Shown: positions 61,201 through 64,000 of the stretch, piece after piece
How the letters are laid out: every line of letters begins with the position of its first letter
How positions within the stretch are numbered: the stretch's first letter is position 1
DNA from: Magnolia sinica
Taxonomy: Eukaryota > Streptophyta > Magnoliopsida > Magnoliales > Magnoliaceae
Length of the DNA: 64,000 nt
Assembly: GCF_029962835.1 (NCBI RefSeq)
Contig: NC_080574.1
Coordinates: 20,248,001 to 20,312,000, forward strand
Direction: 5' to 3'
The notes under the pieces: generated by a model
What the model was told of the DNA's origin: nothing
The model's database searches: none
The model's input: only the letters and a program-made list of their open reading frames with translations
Position numbers and translations under genes: made by a program

Positions 61201-62858
61201 AAGCATGCCTTAAACCTCTAAACTTGCGTGGGTGTGGCCCAGCTGGGTTTTGGAATGGCTTAATTTTTGAAGTGTCCATTCATCCTGGCAGTGCCCTATT
61301 CTGAATGAGCAAAATGGCATACATAAAACATGTAGGCCCCACACAATCAGGAAGGTTTTAATGGTGTGCGTTCCAATTCCAAATGTCCCATGTGGTGTGA
61401 CCCACTTTTATTTTGGATTAGGCTAATTTTTTGGGATACGGGCTGAAGTTGAAATGACATATCTTATGGACAGATTGGATGTGGACTATATATGAGAGTG
61501 GGCCTCACCACGTTGCAAATCTTATTCTATGAAAACGTTGCAAGTGGCCTTTTGAGAAACTCTGGAATCCAGCTATGCTGATAATGCTGGTAATTGACAC
61601 TAGAAAAGAAAACAGGGGTGCCAAATAAGAAGTGTGGGGCCCACTGCGATATCTGTTAGAAATCAACTCTATCCATCAGTTTCCCGAGCTCACAGTACGG
61701 CATGAGCCAAAGACAACCAAAACTCAAGTCGGCCACATGACACAGAACAGTAAGGATGTAAACACAACCTTTTCCCATAGCCCATCATGATGTATATATA
61801 TCATTCCATCCTAGTGGTTATTACCACTAGGATGAACTGAAAAGAGAAATATTAGCATGATCCTGAACTTTTTGTGGCCCCATGAAGGTTTCAATAGTGA
61901 TCGTTCAATCCCTACTGTTTCCTGTCATGTGGCCCACCTGAGTTTTGGATCTACCTCAATTTTGGGAATCTATCATATTCTGAGGTTGCGAAATTGATGG
62001 ACAGAGTGGATTTCTCATGGACATATCGGTGGGCCCCACATCGCTCTGCCTACAGAACTTCATGTTGGCCGGGGTGCCATAGGAGCCCTTCATTCTTAGA
62101 AGTGCTTCTACCCATTAGATTCCAACTTTGTTATCCTAATATACCATTTATTCCAAAGATGACCCACAATAAGATTCCAAACTTTCAAGATTATCCATAC
62201 AAAATGGATTATGCTAGTTGGGAAAAAAGTGCAATGTCTGCGTGTTAGAGGTGGGGCCTGCAATGAAAGGCACGAAAATGTCATTTTACTTAGAGGAATC
62301 ATTGCTTTTCGCTAAGGGCCCATCACTGATATTAAGCTTTTTCATTGGACCATGTTAGGGTTACATGATTCGAGCACTATGGTCTACTGAGTTCTACGGT
62401 GGGTAGTGGATGCCACGAAAGTCTCCCAGATTGGAAGATCCCAGTGACCAATGTAGGGAATGTGGGCGTCTTCTTAACCGTCTAAATGTAGGCTACAAAT
62501 CAAATGGCTAAGATTCTCCTATCAAGAATCTTTTTTTAGGCATTGCCCATCAATAATGGGAAATGAGAAACTGATGGTCTCGATTACCATAATATAACTC
62601 ACAATTTTTCTTTCTTTCTCCATTGTTTCCTACACTGATTGAGAATTAATTTACAAGAAAAGAAAAAAAAAAGAGAGAGAGAGAGAGAAAGGAGATGAGG
62701 GAAGATACCTGGTGAACTATTGAGCTGCTGGAAGCTCTTCTCGCACAAGATAATTCCAAAGCCGGTTTCCCTAAAGCCCTTTTCCTCGTAGCAGAGTCGT
62801 TTTTCGTGGACGAGAGATTGTTGATGAAAATATTTCTAGTTGAAGAAGAAAAGGCCAT
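58231..62858 (-). CDS. SGRL: STAY-GREEN-LIKE protein (Mg-dechelatase family), chloroplast
   Basis: Five minus-strand exons join in frame: 62858-62709, 60624-60448, 59045-58878, 58633-58487 and 58341-58231, giving 250 residues. All introns are GT-AG. Residues 1 to about 48 are rich in Ser, Arg and Ala, like a chloroplast transit peptide. The SGR domain follows: RLFAPATRFEASKLKVVFLG, IIPRIYTVTHCDLTANLTLA, GWYNKLQRDDVVADWKKVK, MSLHVHCHVSG, LAAEFRYHIFTKELPLVLKA, GDSVLFNEHPELMEAQVWVY, NKYNRIECWGPLKDAAR. The family removes magnesium from chlorophyll derivatives; SGRL enzymes are reported to prefer chlorophyllide. SGRL identity rests on RYHIF, EHPELM, KYNRIECWGPLKDAA and the lack of the Cys-rich motif of true SGR. 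Exon 5 gives an acidic stretch and the end WVSPRSIFHALVALLL; reading on past the exon-4 donor instead would stop at 58439. Convergent with TOL. Confidence 0.95.
59555..59625 (+). repeat. Dispersed repeat scrap in SGRL intron 2
   Basis: 'catcatcatagccttctacc' followed by 'tttgggatcggtta' resembles the unit at 60075-60175, in the same orientation. Confidence 0.5.
60075..60175 (+). repeat. Dispersed plant repeat ('cttatcccaactaattgg')
   Basis: 'catcatcttagccttatccc', 'aactaattggaatcggctac' and 'ccattccactctatcaaggg' form a string I recall from many plant genomes as a short interspersed repeat; the exact family is not certain. Confidence 0.55.
60219..60385 (+). repeat. Tandem duplication, period 84 bp
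   Basis: Both copies carry 'gatgatctaaaaagtggtga' and 'attgcatccttcttccc'; a few differences. In SGRL intron 2. Confidence 0.9.
61615..62079. mobile_element. Foldback MITE with perfect hairpin centre, SGRL intron 1
   Basis: The arms begin GTGGGGCCCAC on both strands (61642 and 62028 region). The centre is a perfect 12-bp hairpin with a 4-base loop at 61807-61834 (CATCCTAGTGGT / ACCACTAGGATG). GGGGTGCCA occurs at 61615-61623 and 62071-62079 as a possible 9-bp target duplication, though the sequence just inside those copies is not a clear inverted repeat. Confidence 0.7.
62662..62690 (+). repeat. A/GA-rich tract next to the SGRL exon 1 donor
   Basis: AAAAAGAGAGAGA simple sequence just inside intron 1. 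Confidence 0.7.
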
Positions 62859-62879
62859 GGAAGAGAAGCATAAGAAAAC

Positions 62880-62914
62880 TCTCCCTCTCTCCCTCTCTCC
62901 CTCTCTCTCTCTAA
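62880..62914 (+). repeat. (CT)n tract in SGRL 5' leader
   Basis: CT-rich on the plus strand, so GA-rich in the minus-strand leader about 22 bp before the ATG. Such tracts are frequent in plant 5' UTRs. No convincing TATA box was found; a TTATATCC at 63058-63051 (minus) is the only candidate. Confidence 0.7.
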
Positions 62915-63357
62915 AAGAAAAGGAGATTAGTTAATAGACTTCCTTCTCCTTCTCTTCATCTTGGAGTTACTCTAAAAGCTAACATCAACACACTTGGGTC
63001 TCTTCATGGCTGGGAAAGGAGAGAAAACGTGCTTGTTGGGTGTTTGTGGATATAACAATCGAAGGTTTGGATTCATTTCAGTTTGTTTTTTTTTCGTCTT
63101 TCTTGTGGACTGAAATTTCACGCCACAAGCTATAAAATCTACATCAATTGCTTTAGACCACATACACGTATGCGTGTGAAAGCCTCATATGATCCGTCCA
63201 ACCGTCACGTAATCACATCCGCTTTCGGTGGCGGGTCGATGTTGCGCCACGTCATGGTCAGGGATTTTGTGACGCCTTGTGGATAATGTGATTGACAGGA
63301 ATTTGAGGAGCTGGTTCGTCTACACCGTTCCTGGAATAAGCTCATTATACAACTACC

Positions 63358-63836
63358 TATGTGGGGCCACATTGATGTTTTCGTGGCATCCAGTCCGTCC
63401 ATCATGTGCGCCCCACTCATGTTCTCCACTTGGGCCCAAAATCAGGCTTATTCAAAACTAAATTGAATCGCACCATGTTAATCGTGTATAAAACCTGTAA
63501 AATCAGGTGGCATTTTTTTTTTTAATTTTTAGTTTTATTCATCCTGGTGGGACGCGTCTTGTTAATGGATTGGAGTGGGCCACACACACGATGGAAGATT
63601 TTAGTGGCTGGAATCACATCGCAAATGTTTCCCATTGTGTGACCCACCTGTATCTTTTTACTATAGCCATGGGAAGTATTTAATGATGAGCAGTTAATCA
63701 TCATTGTTTCTCACCGTGTGTTATATTTGAGATTTGAGTACCCTTAGGATTTTTTAAAATGTATTCTAAAATGGGCTCTAAAAATGGATAGACTGAGTGG
63801 ATATACAGAATATGATCAAGGTGTGCCCTACAGTAA
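63358..63836. mobile_element. Foldback MULE-type MITE upstream of SGRL
   Basis: Left 'tgtggggccacattgatg', 'ccagtccgtccatc' pairs with right 'atggatagactgagtggata', 'aaggtgtgccctaca'. Arms are diverged, and a T run splits the left arm near 63512. Confidence 0.6.
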
Positions 63837-64000
63837 GGGTACCTCATTCGTGACCCTCCATTAACCTCGAAGGCCAACTGGCAATGTGAGTGGGACCTTA
63901 ATACCTGTTTGATTTTTCCAGCGGGGTGTAAATAGCTTGTAAATGAATAATTATTATCCTCTCACCGGTTTGAAAATTCATCCCAATTCCGGCTTGAAAA

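Overview
This is nuclear DNA of a flowering plant. Three split genes have plant-specific identities (a plant TOL-type ESCRT adaptor, a STAY-GREEN-like chloroplast protein and an F-box/LRR-type protein). A piece of plastid ycf2 is integrated, and L1, Copia, MULE and hAT debris fills the introns and spacers. The very abundant foldback family with arms like 'gtggggcccaccatgatg' suggests a magnoliid-type woody angiosperm; that placement is inference from memory and not proved here.

Layout. 1-440 (minus) is the 5' part of an F-box protein gene that runs off the left edge. 441-8880 is intergenic DNA with foldback MULE-type MITEs, two of them with clear TIRs and 9-bp target duplications. 8881-19780 is retrotransposon debris: a 4.8-kb LTR-like block, a 3.75-kb stretch bracketed by a 256-bp near-identical direct repeat, and the 3' end of a Copia element. 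21431-49100 (plus) is a TOL3/TOL4-like gene: nine coding exons giving 536 residues over 26.3 kb, plus a leader intron. Its introns hold hAT MITEs, L1 remnants, the plastid insertion, a (GA)n tract and a nested MULE. 49100-58230 is a spacer with MITEs and one possible small gene on the minus strand (50839-51030). 58231-62858 (minus) is a STAY-GREEN-LIKE gene of five exons and 250 residues, convergent with the TOL gene. 62859-64000 is its upstream region with another foldback element.

The host genes do not form a functional cluster: TOL acts in ubiquitin-dependent endosomal sorting, SGRL in chlorophyll breakdown in the chloroplast, and the F-box protein probably in an SCF ubiquitin ligase. I saw no CRISPR array, operon or complete autonomous transposon. 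The most distinctive content is transposon architecture, not a new protein system.
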